This document shows positions 1-8,441 of a stretch of 64,000 bases of DNA, piece after piece. The notes under the pieces were generated by a model. That model saw nothing but the letters and a program-made list of their open reading frames with translations. It ran no database searches and was not told the origin of the DNA. The number at the start of each line of letters is the position of its first letter. Position 1 is the first letter of the stretch. The DNA is from Bosea sp. Tri-49. GTDB lineage: Bacteria > Pseudomonadota > Alphaproteobacteria > Rhizobiales > Beijerinckiaceae. The stretch lies in assembly GCF_003952665.1 (NCBI RefSeq), contig NZ_CP017946.1, positions 3,286,001-3,350,000 of the forward strand, in the 5' to 3' direction. The position numbers and the translations under genes are program-made.

Positions 1-168
1 GGCGAGCGGGTCGAGACCACCGAGGAGTTCGCGCCGGCCTTCGAGCGGGCGCTGAGCAGCGGCAAGCCGGCGATCATCCATTGCCTGCTCGATCCCGAGG
101 CGATCACGCCGGCCAAGTCGCTCTCGACCATCCGCGCCGAGGCGCTGGAGGCTCAGGGCAAGGGCTGA
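1..168 (+). CDS. TPP-dependent enzyme, C-terminal fragment
   Basis: Only the last 55 codons lie in the window; the gene begins before position 1 and ends at a TGA at 166-168. The visible tail, with the stretch KPAIIHCLLDPEAITP followed by an alanine-rich helix, resembles the C-terminus of acetolactate-synthase-like thiamine-diphosphate enzymes, whose third domain ends with a beta strand and a DPEAITP-type motif. The substrate cannot be told from this piece. Its 3' end overlaps the convergent cytochrome b561 gene by 16 bases. A second TPP-enzyme gene enters at the other end of the window (62600). The two are related in family only; nothing here shows that they work together. Confidence 0.7.
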   Translation, partial: GERVETTEEFAPAFERALSSGKPAIIHCLLDPEAITPAKSLSTIRAEALEAQGKG

Positions 169-707
169 TCGCGGCCGAACCAGATCCGACGCATCAGCCC
201 GTCCTTCAGCACGAACTGATGGAGGAGGGCGGCGCCGGCATGGATCGCTGCGAGCGTGGCCAGCGTGGCGAAGAGCGCCTCGTGCAGGCGTAGCATCGCC
301 GCGTAGATCGCTTTGTCCGGACCGATCGGATGCGGCACGGCGATCCAGCCATAGAACAGCGTCGGGATCTGGATCGGCGCAGCCGAGACCATCAGCAGGC
401 CGGTCAGCGGCAGCGCAAGCAGGCAAAGATAGAGCCCGGCCCGAACGCTTGCCGCGGCGTGCGCTTGCCAAGCCGGCATGGCGAGCGACTGCGGCTCCGG
501 CAAGGCCAGCCGCAACAGGAGGCGTAGGAAGACGAGCGCAGCGACAGTGAGCCCGATCGATTTGTGCCATTGGTAGAGCGTGAAGCGGCTGATCAGATCG
601 CGCGTCTCGTCGCGCATCACTTGCGCAAGCCCGAACTGCACAAGAACCAGCGCCAGCGTCAGCCAGTGCAGGGTGATGATCAGGGGATGCCAACGTCTCG
701 GGCGCAT
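153..707 (-). CDS. Cytochrome b561 family protein
   Basis: A 184-residue integral membrane protein of the bacterial cytochrome b561 (CybB) type: four predicted transmembrane helices carrying histidines suited to two b hemes (HW near residue 14, H48, and histidines near 141, 155 and 163). The family passes electrons between the quinol pool and periplasmic partners. It lies 38 bases downstream of a YceI-family gene on the same strand. This pairing is common in proteobacteria and suggests one transcript and possibly one isoprenoid/quinone-linked process. The start has RPRRWHP directly before the first helix, as in relatives. The exact electron acceptor is unknown. Confidence 0.85.
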   Translation of the reverse strand: MRPRRWHPLIITLHWLTLALVLVQFGLAQVMRDETRDLISRFTLYQWHKSIGLTVAALVFLRLLLRLALPEPQSLAMPAWQAHAAASVRAGLYLCLLALPLTGLLMVSAAPIQIPTLFYGWIAVPHPIGPDKAIYAAMLRLHEALFATLATLAAIHAGAALLHQFVLKDGLMRRIWFGRDQPLP

Positions 708-745
708 CGCAAATCCGAGCCCTCGCCTGTTATGACATCAGCTGT

Positions 746-1312
746 TCAGCGCAGGACCTCGCCGCGGATCGCCAGGTCGACCTGATCGTCCACGACATTG
801 ACGTCTCGCCCGATGTCGAAGGCGTTGCGGGAGAAAGCCGTGGTGGCGCGGAAGGGCAGCCGCTCGCCGGGCCGGATCGCCGCCGGGTCGCGCTCCGCGA
901 TCGCGCTGACACTCACCAGCTGCGTGATGGTGCGGATCGTCAACCGGCCACGGATCACGAGGCTGCGCCCATCGACCCGGTTGATCTGCTCGGAGACGAA
1001 GGTCGCCGTCGGATAGCGACCGACATCGAGCATGTTCTCGCCCTTGATGAAGCCATCGACCAGCGGCGTGCCGGTGCGGAGCGAGGCGGTCTCGATCGTC
1101 ATCCTGATGCGACTGCGCTCGGGACGATCGAAGTCGAGGGAAACGGCTCCGTCGACATGGTCGAAGATGCCCGAGGCCGTCGGCACGCCGAAGCGCTTGG
1201 CGACGAAGGAGACTTCGCTGGCGCCCTGCCGAAGCGAGCCCGACGATTGTGCGGAAGCCGCTATCGCAAGAGCGGTGGACAGGAACAGCGCAAGGAGAGA
1301 GCGGATCGCCAT
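746..1312 (-). CDS. YceI family periplasmic protein
   Basis: A 188-residue exported protein with a clear N-terminal signal peptide (hydrophobic LLALFLSTALAIAASA, cleavage near residue 21) followed by a YceI lipocalin-like beta barrel. Family features visible are the GxFxxVxGxVxxD-type region near residues 45-60, the FIKGENMLDVGRYPTATF segment typical of YceI, and the C-terminal RDVNVVDDQVDL strand. YceI proteins bind isoprenoid quinones or other long amphiphiles in the periplasm. It is the first gene of a two-gene unit with the cytochrome b561 downstream. The specific ligand is not shown by the sequence. Confidence 0.88.
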   Translation of the reverse strand: MAIRSLLALFLSTALAIAASAQSSGSLRQGASEVSFVAKRFGVPTASGIFDHVDGAVSLDFDRPERSRIRMTIETASLRTGTPLVDGFIKGENMLDVGRYPTATFVSEQINRVDGRSLVIRGRLTIRTITQLVSVSAIAERDPAAIRPGERLPFRATTAFSRNAFDIGRDVNVVDDQVDLAIRGEVLR

Positions 1313-1472
1313 GACAGCCGGCCCGGCCTGCTTGGACGATGAAGTCGCATGTTTAGGCCCGTGACGTGCCCCTCACCAGAGCACGCGCGCAATCGTGTTC
1401 GCACCGACCGCAGCAACCCGAACGCGGCCCGGCGCAATGATGATGCAACGAACCGATCGAACTTTCCCGCCC

Positions 1473-1492
1473 GTTCCTCGTTTGTGAGGAAC
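1473..1492. repeat. 7-bp perfect inverted repeat in intergenic region
   Basis: GTTCCTC and GAGGAAC arms separated by six bases, inside the 262-base spacer (1313-1574) between the divergent YceI and exported-protein genes. It could be an operator or a small hairpin. No run of T follows, so it is not a good terminator. The rest of the spacer shows no other structure I can support. Confidence 0.35.
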
Positions 1493-1574
1493 CGGCGCCC
1501 GATCTGGTCGATTGCGGCGCTGACACGAACAAGCGTGGCGGGACCGACTAAAGGCAGAACCAGGAGGTTCGACT

Positions 1575-2093
1575 ATGACGAGACGGATGATCCTGGCGAT
1601 CGGCGTGGCCGGAGGCATCAGCCTCGCCACGGCGCCGCAGGCGCAAGCTGCGGGCTTCCTCGACGATCTCACCCGAGCGATCTTTGGCAACCCGACGCCA
1701 CCGGCCATGATCGGCATTCCGGGCGCACCGGCGATCAAGCCGAAGCCCAGCAAACCGCGGCAGGCCAGCACGAAGCCGGCAGAGCCCGCGGCCAAGCTCG
1801 ACCCCGCCAGCGATGCCTATTGGTATCTGCGCGACCCGACCTTGCGGAAGGGCGACATTATCGTCACCCGTAGTGGTATCGTGGTCTTCGACGGGCAGAA
1901 ATCTTCGGAGCATGCGAGCAGCGCGTTCACCGCCCTCGAAGACACCAAGCGGCTACCAAAGGCCCAGCAGCAGACGCTCGAAGCCGCCGCCGCGCGCGGG
2001 CGGGCCTATTTCACGCCCGTCACTACTGCTCCCGTCGTGCCCGCTGTGCTTGCAACGAAGGCGGATAGCAACACAACCGCGCAGGCTCAGTAA
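1575..2093 (+). CDS. Hypothetical exported protein
   Basis: A 172-residue protein with a convincing signal peptide (MTRRMILAIGVAGG..., likely cleavage after AQAA near residue 26) and a strong ribosome binding site (AGGAGG, 6 bases before ATG). The mature part has a Pro/Lys/Ala-rich linker (about residues 50-75), then a compact segment around YWYLRDPTLRKGDIIVTRSGIVVF that reads like a short beta-rich domain. The tail is Ala/Thr-rich. I do not recognise a named family. Its last seven bases overlap the end of the convergent SDR gene. Periplasmic location is inferred from the signal peptide only. Confidence 0.75.
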   Translation: MTRRMILAIGVAGGISLATAPQAQAAGFLDDLTRAIFGNPTPPAMIGIPGAPAIKPKPSKPRQASTKPAEPAAKLDPASDAYWYLRDPTLRKGDIIVTRSGIVVFDGQKSSEHASSAFTALEDTKRLPKAQQQTLEAAAARGRAYFTPVTTAPVVPAVLATKADSNTTAQAQ

Positions 2094-2803
2094 GTCGCGC
2101 GGCCGCCCGAGAGATCGAAGACCGCGCCGGTCGAGAAGCTGCATTTCTCGCTGGCGAGCCAGGCGACCAATTCGGCCAGTTCTTCGACTGTTCCGAGGCG
2201 CTTCAACGGGCTCTTGCCGATCATGGTTGAGACCGTCTCGGCGCTCATCTGCTGCAGCAATTCGGTCTCGATCGCCGCCGGCGCCACGGCATTGACCAGC
2301 ACGCCCGAGCCGGCGAGTTCCTTGCCATGGGTCTTGGTCAGGGCGATCACACCCGCCTTGGCGGCGCTGTAGGCCGAGAGCGTCGGCGTGCCCTCCTTGC
2401 CGGCGAGCGAGGCGATGTTGACGATGCGGCCATGGCCGCGCGGCACCATCGTAGCCGCCACCGCGCGCGAGCAGAGGAAGGTGCCGGTCAGGTTGACGGC
2501 CTGCACCTTCTGCCATTGCGCCAGCGGGGTCTCGGCGACCGTGGTCGAGGGGCCGGTCAGGCCGGCGTTGTTGACGAGCACCGCGACCGGCCCGTGCTCG
2601 CGCTCGGTTTGTTCGAGCGCGGCAGCGACTTGCGCCTCGTCCGTGACATCGCAGGCAACGAAGGCGTGCCCGCACTCACCTTCCCTGAGATCCCAGACGA
2701 CAGGGACGAAGCCATCCTGCGCCAGTCGTTCGCAGACGGCGCGGCCAATGCCCTTGGCGCCGCCGGTGACGACGGCGGCCTTCACCGAGGTGGCCGGGCT
2801 CAC
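2087..2803 (-). CDS. SDR family NAD(P)-dependent oxidoreductase
   Basis: A 238-residue classical short-chain dehydrogenase/reductase. The nucleotide motif TGGAKGIG is near residues 13-20, NNAG near 78, and the catalytic Ser (IASLAG) and YSAAKAG (Tyr/Lys) are in the expected spacing. The GTG start lies in a GTGA overlap with the stop codon of transaldolase just upstream, so the two are translationally coupled. Its place at the end of a sugar-importer/transaldolase operon suggests a polyol or sugar dehydrogenase acting on the imported compound. The substrate is an inference. Fatty-acid reductase (FabG-like) activity cannot be excluded from sequence alone. Confidence 0.9.
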   Translation of the reverse strand: MSPATSVKAAVVTGGAKGIGRAVCERLAQDGFVPVVWDLREGECGHAFVACDVTDEAQVAAALEQTEREHGPVAVLVNNAGLTGPSTTVAETPLAQWQKVQAVNLTGTFLCSRAVAATMVPRGHGRIVNIASLAGKEGTPTLSAYSAAKAGVIALTKTHGKELAGSGVLVNAVAPAAIETELLQQMSAETVSTMIGKSPLKRLGTVEELAELVAWLASEKCSFSTGAVFDLSGGRATY

Positions 2804-3795
2804 GCCGCCTTGGCCTCGTCGAGCTTGGCGGCGACGAGCTTGCGCAGGCTGCGCAGGTCCTTGACGAAGCCGCGAATGCCCTCGGCGAGCTTCTCGGTCG
2901 CCATCGCGTCCTCATTCATGGCGAAGCGGAAGGCTTTCTCGTCGAGCGTGATCTTCTTTGCGCCCTCGGGCGACGCGACCTGCGGCGAGGAGGCCGGCGA
3001 GAGCCTGCGCGGCAAATCGCCGGTGGCCGCCGCCAGCTCGTCGAGCAGGCCGGGGCCGATCGTCAACCGGTCGCAGCCGGCCAGCGCCTCGATCTCGCCG
3101 GTGTTGCGGAAGGAGGCCCCCATGACCACGGTCTTGATCCCGAGCGCTTTGTAATAGGCGTAGATGCTCTTCACCGAGACGACGCCGGGATCGGTTTCGG
3201 CCGTATAGGGGCCGCCGCCGGCCTTGACGTGCCAATCGAGAATACGGCCAACGAAGGGCGAGATCAGGAAGGCTCCGGCATCCGCCGCCGCGATGGCCTG
3301 CGGCATGGCGAAGAGCAGGGTCAGGTTGCAGTCGATGCCTTCGCCCTGCAGCACGCGAGCTGCCTCTAGGCCCTCCCAGGTCGAGGCGACCTTGATCAGG
3401 ATGCGCTCGCGCCCGACGCCGCGCTCCTTGTAGGCGGCGATGATGGCGCGGGCCTTATCGAGGGTCGCCTGCGTGTCGAAGGAGAGATCGGCATCGACCT
3501 CGGTCGAGACCCTTCCGGGCACGATCTTGGTCAGCTCGGTGCCGAAGGTGACGGCAAGCCGGTCGCAGACCGCCTCGACCGCACCCGCACCACCCTGGCG
3601 CTTGCCCCAGGCGATCGCCTCCTCGACGAGGGCGGCATAGGTGGGCGTCTCCACCGCCTTGAGCAGCAGCGTTGGGTTGGTGGTGCAGTCGACCGGCTTC
3701 AGCCGGCGCACGGCCTCGATGTCGCCGGTGTCGGCGACGACGGTGGTCATGGCGCGGAGCTGGTCGAGCTTGGAGGCGGTCATCACGTCATCCAT
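2800..3795 (-). CDS. tal: Transaldolase (TalB type)
   Basis: A protein of about 331 residues that matches the long TalB-type transaldolases, which move dihydroxyacetone units between sugar phosphates in the pentose phosphate pathway. Visible hallmarks are [15 protein letters not shown] at the N-terminus with the conserved Asp, the NPTLLLKA strand, and the Schiff-base lysine in [12 protein letters not shown] chose ATG 3795; ATG 3783 ([10 protein letters not shown]) also fits the family start. The frame stays open to 3876, but that stretch is repeat-derived. It follows the importer permease genes after a 115-base spacer holding a repeat hairpin, and overlaps the SDR gene by GTGA. Presence in the operon suggests a pentose, tetrose or polyol catabolic route. 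Confidence 0.93.
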   Translation of the reverse strand: MDDVMTASKLDQLRAMTTVVADTGDIEAVRRLKPVDCTTNPTLLLKAVETPTYAALVEEAIAWGKRQGGAGAVEAVCDRLAVTFGTELTKIVPGRVSTEVDADLSFDTQATLDKARAIIAAYKERGVGRERILIKVASTWEGLEAARVLQGEGIDCNLTLLFAMPQAIAAADAGAFLISPFVGRILDWHVKAGGGPYTAETDPGVVSVKSIYAYYKALGIKTVVMGASFRNTGEIEALAGCDRLTIGPGLLDELAAATGDLPRRLSPASSPQVASPEGAKKITLDEKAFRFAMNEDAMATEKLAEGIRGFVKDLRSLRKLVAAKLDEAKAA

Positions 3796-3838
3796 AGGGT
3801 TGTTGCGGCGTCCACCGTCAATATGCGGCCTGCCGCCC

Positions 3839-3899
3839 GTCATTGCGAGCGAAAGCGAAGCAACCCGGCCCTGCATCAGCTCCGGCCGGGTCGCTTCGA
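3839..3899. repeat. Palindromic intergenic repeat (CATTGCGAGCGAAAGCGAAG type)
   Basis: Starts GTCATTGCGAGCGAAAGCGA, then an inverted repeat of about 15 bp: GCGAAGC-ACCCGGCC pairs with GGCCGGGT-GCTTCG around a short loop. This is the style of dispersed repeat common in Hyphomicrobiales genomes. It sits between the permease stop (3911) and the transaldolase start (3795), inside one transcript, where the RNA hairpin could lower read-through or protect the upstream mRNA. Confidence 0.7.
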
Positions 3900-3910
3900 C
3901 GATGCTTTCG

Positions 3911-4750
3911 TCAGCTCTTCACCGCGCCCGCAGTCAGACCGGTGACCATGTTCTTGCGGAAGCCGTAATAGATCACCGCCGGCGGGATCGCGTAGATCAG
4001 GCCGGCCGTCATCAGGAGGTTCCAGGGCGCATCGTCAGCTGAAAGGAAGAGACCGAGGCCGACGGCGAGCGGCACGGCCCTTTCGCTGGAGAGCAGCAGG
4101 AAGGCGTAGAGATACTCGTTCCAGGCGAGGAGCAGCGCGTAGATGCCGATCACCACCATGGAAGGCTTCATCAGCGGCAGGTAGACCAGCCGGAAGAGCT
4201 GCAGCGAGTTGGCGCCGTCCATGATCGCGGCTTCGTCGAGCTCCTTGGGCAGCTTGTCGGAGGCCTGCTTCAGCACCCAGATCGCATAGGGCGAGGCGAG
4301 CGCGACCATGGCGAGGATCAGCGCGACGCGGGTGTTGAGCAGCCCGAAGGTGCCCATCGCCTTGTACATGGGAATGGCGAGGAAGGCGGCCGGGATCAGA
4401 TAGGTCGCCAGCGCGAAATTCATGATCGAGCGGCCGCCCGGCGCCTTCAGCCGCGAGATGGCGAAGGCGGCGCAGGTCGCGATGAACAAGGTGAGCAGCC
4501 CGGTCGCAATTGCGATCAGGAAGCTGTTGAACAGCTGCAGCCAGAAGTTCGTCAGATAATAATGCTGCTGGTTGAAGACGATCTGGAAGTTCTGCAGCGT
4601 CGGCTTCTCCGGCCAGAGTTTGCCGGCGAGCATCGATTCCTGCGTCGAAATCGACAGCACGAAGAGGTGGTAGATCGGCAGCAGCGTCCAGATCAGGACC
4701 GGGATCGCGATCAGGATCAGCTTACCCTCGTCGAGAACCTTTTTCATCAT
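3911..4750 (-). CDS. Carbohydrate ABC transporter permease (MalG type)
   Basis: A 279-residue inner-membrane permease with about six transmembrane helices. The binding-protein-dependent transport loop (EAA-like motif [26 protein letters not shown]) contacts the ATPase. The N-terminal [23 protein letters not shown] and C-terminal [18 protein letters not shown] regions are typical of MalG/UgpE-like subunits (CUT1 family). Its ATG is overlapped by the stop of the upstream permease (ATGA), so the two subunits are coupled. No ATP-binding subunit is encoded in this operon. Confidence 0.92.
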   Translation of the reverse strand: MMKKVLDEGKLILIAIPVLIWTLLPIYHLFVLSISTQESMLAGKLWPEKPTLQNFQIVFNQQHYYLTNFWLQLFNSFLIAIATGLLTLFIATCAAFAISRLKAPGGRSIMNFALATYLIPAAFLAIPMYKAMGTFGLLNTRVALILAMVALASPYAIWVLKQASDKLPKELDEAAIMDGANSLQLFRLVYLPLMKPSMVVIGIYALLLAWNEYLYAFLLLSSERAVPLAVGLGLFLSADDAPWNLLMTAGLIYAIPPAVIYYGFRKNMVTGLTAGAVKS

Positions 4751-5634
4751 TCGGCTCCCTTCGAGAGACGCTTCACCATGAACCAGACCATGGGAAGGAT
4801 CAGCGGCATCGCGCAGATGATCGAGGCGATGCCGAGGTCGAGATTGTTGTTGCGCATATAGCGGATGCCGAGTGTCGCCAGCACGTGGTTGAGGTCGCCC
4901 GGGCCACCGCCGGTGAGCAGGTAGACGCTGTTGAAGTCACCCAGCGTCCAGATCATCGAAAGCAGCGTCGAGGTGACATAGAGCGTCGCCAGCGAGGGCC
5001 AGGTGATGAAGCGGAACTGCTGCCATTTGTTGGCGCCGTCGACGCTGGCGGCCTCGTAGAGGTCCTGCGCTATGGCGAGCCGGCCGGTGACGAGGATCAG
5101 CGTCCAGAACGGCAGCGATTTCCAGATATGGACGAGGATCGAAGAGGCGAAAGCGAGCGTCGGATCGGTCAGCCAGCCCGGCCCCTCGACGATGCCGAAC
5201 CAGTGGAAGAGCTGCTGGTTGATCATGCCGTTCTCGGGGTTGAGCATGACCCGGAAGGACAGGATGGTCGGGATCGACGGCACCGCCCAAGGCAGGATGA
5301 ACAGCACCAGCATGAAGCGCACCCAGGCGCGCTGCTGGACGAAGAAACCCGAGAGGAACAGCGCCATCAGGAACTTCAGGTTCACCGCGATGAACAGGAA
5401 GACGACGGTGTTGACCAGCGTGCGGACGAAGATCGGATCGGCGAAGAGCGCCTTGTAGGACTGCCAGTTGAGGCCGAGCCAGAGGCCGTAGGCGACGGGG
5501 TAGACCACCATCACAGCGAAGACGAGGAGGTAGGGGGCGAGCATGAGCACGCCCCAGAACACGCGGTCGCGCGCCTGTCCGGAGGTTGCATCGCTCGAAG
5601 CAATTGCTGGGGGAGCCATCGCTGCCGTGGTCAT
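4747..5634 (-). CDS. Carbohydrate ABC transporter permease (MalF type)
   Basis: A 295-residue permease with six predicted transmembrane helices and the EAA loop YEAASVDGANKWQQFRFITWPSL. It is the MalF/UgpA-like partner of the adjacent permease and forms the channel heterodimer of a CUT1-type sugar importer. I chose ATG 5634 because GGGAG lies 8 bases upstream. The frame runs open further to 5682, but that extension is not family-like. The gene follows the binding-protein gene after about 105 bases and overlaps the next permease by ATGA. Confidence 0.92.
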   Translation of the reverse strand: MTTAAMAPPAIASSDATSGQARDRVFWGVLMLAPYLLVFAVMVVYPVAYGLWLGLNWQSYKALFADPIFVRTLVNTVVFLFIAVNLKFLMALFLSGFFVQQRAWVRFMLVLFILPWAVPSIPTILSFRVMLNPENGMINQQLFHWFGIVEGPGWLTDPTLAFASSILVHIWKSLPFWTLILVTGRLAIAQDLYEAASVDGANKWQQFRFITWPSLATLYVTSTLLSMIWTLGDFNSVYLLTGGGPGDLNHVLATLGIRYMRNNNLDLGIASIICAMPLILPMVWFMVKRLSKGAE

Positions 5635-5739
5635 TTGTTGTTCTCCCTCGATACGCGCCCGTCGCAGAAGACGGGTCGGCATCCCGCGGCGAGTTCGCGC
5701 CGCGGGATGCCGTGTTTGTCGGCTTGCCTTATGCCGGTG

Positions 5740-7119
5740 TCAGCCGGCGATCTGCTTGATGCGGGCGATCATCTCGTCGACAGCCTGCTCCGGCGTAACC
5801 TTGTCGACCAGCACGCGATTGACCGCCTTGGCCCAGACGTTCTCAGCGTTCACCGTGGTGAACTTGTAGTTATAGACGAACTGGAACGGCGTGGTGCCAT
5901 CCGTGTACTGCTTGTAGACGATCTTGCGGTGCGGATCCGCGCCCGTCCAGAACTCGGCCTTGGCGGCCTCGACCGTGGTCGGGAACCAGCGGCCGACGGA
6001 GCCCTCGACGAAGGGACGCAGGTTCTCGTCCTTCATCATGAAGGCCATGAACTCCTTGCCGCGCTTCTTGTTCTTGCCGTCCGCGAAGACGACGGCGGTC
6101 TTGACCGCGGCGAGGTTGGTCATCGGCGAGCCGTCCGGCTTGTTCGGGAACTCGGCCGTGCGGATGTTGTCGTAGTAGTTTTTCTTGGCCTGGTCGCGCT
6201 GCTCCTGCGTCAGAGCCTGGTTGTTCATGTCGTCGAGGTGCTTGGCCGCGATGGAGATCGTGGCGTTGTGGGTCAGCACCGTCGTGCGGTTATGGAAGGC
6301 GACGTTGTTGTCAGGATCGAGCCAGTTCACCGAGGACGGCGGAGTGCAGCCGCGCTGGGAGATGTTGGAATAGTCCTTCACCGCCTTGACCATCGCCGCC
6401 TTGTTGGCCGGCTGGTCGAGCACGATCTTGCCGTCCTCGTCGACGACCTTGGCGTTGTGGGCGTTGGCGAAGGTCAGGAAGGAGTAGAAGGTGTCCGAGG
6501 CGGCGACGCCCATCGGATGGCCGACGGCATAGATGCGCTTGCCCTTGGCGCGCAGCGCGCCCTGGACCTTGTCGCACCAGAAGTCCCAGTAGCCGTCCCA
6601 GCCCTTCGGGATGTCGCTTTCCTTGAAGCCGGCCTCTTCCAGCATGTCCTTCCAGTAGGTGATGTGCATCATCTGCTGCTGGACCGGGAAGGCGTAATAG
6701 GCCTTCTTCTTGGTCTTGTCGTTCATCAGAAGAGTGGTCGCCAGCGCCTGCGGCTGGATCTGCGCCTTGATCGGCTCCAGTACGTCGCTGACGTCCTCGA
6801 GCTTGCCCTCGAAGGCCCACTGACCGGTGGTGCGGAAGTCATAGGTGGTGCAGAAGCCGACATCCGGCGGCGTGCCCGCCTGGACGGCGCCGACCGACTT
6901 GGTGACGCAGTCCTCGGTCGCGTAGAGGGAGAGATCGACCTTGACGCCGGTCGCCTTCTGGAATTTGTCGACGACGGCAAGCAGCGCATCGTCCTCGCCC
7001 TTGTAGAAGCCCTTGGTGAACCAAACCGTCACCGTCTCCTGGGCAAGCGCCGCTCCGGACCAGCCGGCGGCGATGGCTGCCAAGGCTGCGCCGGCAGCCA
7101 GAGAGCGCACGAATTTCAT
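5740..7119 (-). CDS. Extracellular sugar-binding protein of ABC importer
   Basis: A 459-residue periplasmic binding protein. The start at ATG 7119 is set by GGGAGGAT just upstream and by a signal peptide (MKFVRSLAAGAALAAIAAGW..., cleavage near ALAQ, residue 27). The mature chain has the family-1 solute-binding layout: TVTVWFTKGFYKGEDDALLAVVDKF at the N-terminus, a GTPPDVGF-like core strand, aromatic-rich hinge segments, and FMKDENLRPFVEG-like C-terminal helices. The mature protein contains several cysteines, unusual for the family. It is the first gene of the operon with two permeases, transaldolase and SDR. The ligand is likely a sugar or polyol but is not identifiable here. Confidence 0.9.
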   Translation of the reverse strand: MKFVRSLAAGAALAAIAAGWSGAALAQETVTVWFTKGFYKGEDDALLAVVDKFQKATGVKVDLSLYATEDCVTKSVGAVQAGTPPDVGFCTTYDFRTTGQWAFEGKLEDVSDVLEPIKAQIQPQALATTLLMNDKTKKKAYYAFPVQQQMMHITYWKDMLEEAGFKESDIPKGWDGYWDFWCDKVQGALRAKGKRIYAVGHPMGVAASDTFYSFLTFANAHNAKVVDEDGKIVLDQPANKAAMVKAVKDYSNISQRGCTPPSSVNWLDPDNNVAFHNRTTVLTHNATISIAAKHLDDMNNQALTQEQRDQAKKNYYDNIRTAEFPNKPDGSPMTNLAAVKTAVVFADGKNKKRGKEFMAFMMKDENLRPFVEGSVGRWFPTTVEAAKAEFWTGADPHRKIVYKQYTDGTTPFQFVYNYKFTTVNAENVWAKAVNRVLVDKVTPEQAVDEMIARIKQIAG

Positions 7120-7135
7120 GGTATCCTCCCATTTA

Positions 7136-7143
7136 AAACGTTT
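7136..7143. promoter_or_regulatory. Candidate LacI-family operator core
   Basis: AAACGTTT, a perfect 8-bp palindrome with the central CG typical of LacI/GalR operators, lies 17 bases upstream of the binding-protein start, in a locally A+T-rich leader (about 7120-7195). A sugar importer with a LacI-type site is a common arrangement. No LacI-type gene is in the window. The rest of the 305-base divergent spacer (7120-7424) shows no further structure I can support. Confidence 0.4.
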
Positions 7144-7424
7144 AGATTGAGCTTTTTTATACATCTCCTCATAAACACTAGTCGAAGAGCCCTGCAAGAA
7201 ACAAGCGGCTGGATTGCGCGATTTTCATGCGAAGCTCGACAGAAGGCTTCCTCATCCTCCCCCGCCAGAGCCTTGCGAATCGGCTTTGACGGCGCAGCCC
7301 GGTCGCGTCAAAGAGGACGGTGTCACGGATGTGTCATCGATACGGCTTACCCCCCGCCGCACGATCCATATCCAGACCTTCGCGCGGCCTCATCGGCATC
7401 GCGGCAAATTGACCGGAGTTTCCC

Positions 7425-8411
7425 ATGCGCGCCCTCGCAGCCACCGCCGTCCTCGCGCTCGGCCTGGCCCTGCCGGCGATCGACACCGCCGGCGCGGTCG
7501 AAGGCAAGCTCGTGCTCTACACCAGCCAGCCCAACACCGACGCCCAGCAGACGATCGACGCCTTCAAGGCGAAGTATCCCAAGGTCGAGGTCAGCTTCGT
7601 CCGCGACGGCACGCCGCGCGTGATGGCCAAGCTGCGGGCGGAGATCGAGGCCGGCGCGCCGCAAGCCGACGTTCTGCTGATCGCCGACGCCGTGACCGTG
7701 GAAGGCCTCAAGAAGGAAGACCGCCTGCTCGCCCATGACAAGGCCGATGTATCGGCCTTCCCGGCCGGCGTGCACGACCCGGCGAAGATGTGGTTCGCGA
7801 CCAAGCTGATCACCACCGGCATCGTCTACAACACCAAGGCGACGCTGAAGCCGGAGAGCTGGCTCGATCTCGCCAAGCCCGAGGTCAAGAACCAGCTCGC
7901 CATGCCGAGCCCGCTGAACTCCGGCGCTGCGATGATCCACACAATCACGCTGACCGGCAATCTGCCGGGCGGCTGGAGCTTCTACGAGGATCTGAAGAAG
8001 AACGGCACGCTCGCTGCCGGCGCCAATGGCGACATCCTGCGCCAGGTCGCCACCGGCGAGAAGCTCTACGGCATGATCGTCGACTTCATGCCGATCCGCG
8101 AGAAGGCCAAGGGCGCGCCGGTCGAGTTCGTCTTCCCGAAGGAAGGCGTCTCGGCGGTGAGCGAGCCCGTCGCCATCCTGAAGAGCAGCAAGAATCCGGA
8201 GGCAGCCAAGGCCCTGGTCGACTTCCTGATCTCGAAGGAAGGCCAGGAACTCGCGCTGAAGCAGGGCTATGTTTCGGCCCATCCCGACGTTGCCCTGCCG
8301 GCCGGCTATCCGGCGCGCGGCGCGATCAAGCTGATGCCGTTCGACGCCGCCAAGGCGCTGGCCGACGAGCCGGCCGCCCGCAAGCGCTTCAGCGCCATCT
8401 TCGAAGGCTGA
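7425..8411 (+). CDS. Extracellular binding protein, Fe3+/phosphonate ABC type
   Basis: A 328-residue periplasmic binding protein with a signal peptide ending near TAGAVEG (residue 25). The KLVLYTSQPNTDAQQTIDAF start, VEVSFVRDGT strand and the GAPQADVLLIADAVT and IVYNTKATLKPESWLDL segments mark the FbpA/AfuA and 2-aminoethylphosphonate (PhnS) family. A GGAG lies about 8 bases before ATG. The next gene is a fused permease of the matching type, 30 bases away. No ATPase gene follows. Ferric iron, a phosphonate or another small anion are all possible ligands. It is transcribed divergently from the sugar importer. Confidence 0.88.
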   Translation: MRALAATAVLALGLALPAIDTAGAVEGKLVLYTSQPNTDAQQTIDAFKAKYPKVEVSFVRDGTPRVMAKLRAEIEAGAPQADVLLIADAVTVEGLKKEDRLLAHDKADVSAFPAGVHDPAKMWFATKLITTGIVYNTKATLKPESWLDLAKPEVKNQLAMPSPLNSGAAMIHTITLTGNLPGGWSFYEDLKKNGTLAAGANGDILRQVATGEKLYGMIVDFMPIREKAKGAPVEFVFPKEGVSAVSEPVAILKSSKNPEAAKALVDFLISKEGQELALKQGYVSAHPDVALPAGYPARGAIKLMPFDAAKALADEPAARKRFSAIFEG

Positions 8412-8441
8412 TCGAAGCAAACCGGTTCCGGCATCGACGCG

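Noticed and set aside
1488..1511. GGAACC in the YceI/exported-protein spacer as an EcfG (general stress) -35 element
   Set aside because: At 16-17 bases downstream the sequence is GATT rather than CGTT, so the -10 does not fit.
4885..7623. Very long open plus-strand frame (912 codons) opposite the sugar importer genes
   Set aside because: Its product is a low-complexity Asp/Glu/Arg/Val-rich chain with no domain, and it lies antisense to three genes with clear family motifs. Such frames are common in G+C-rich codon-biased DNA.
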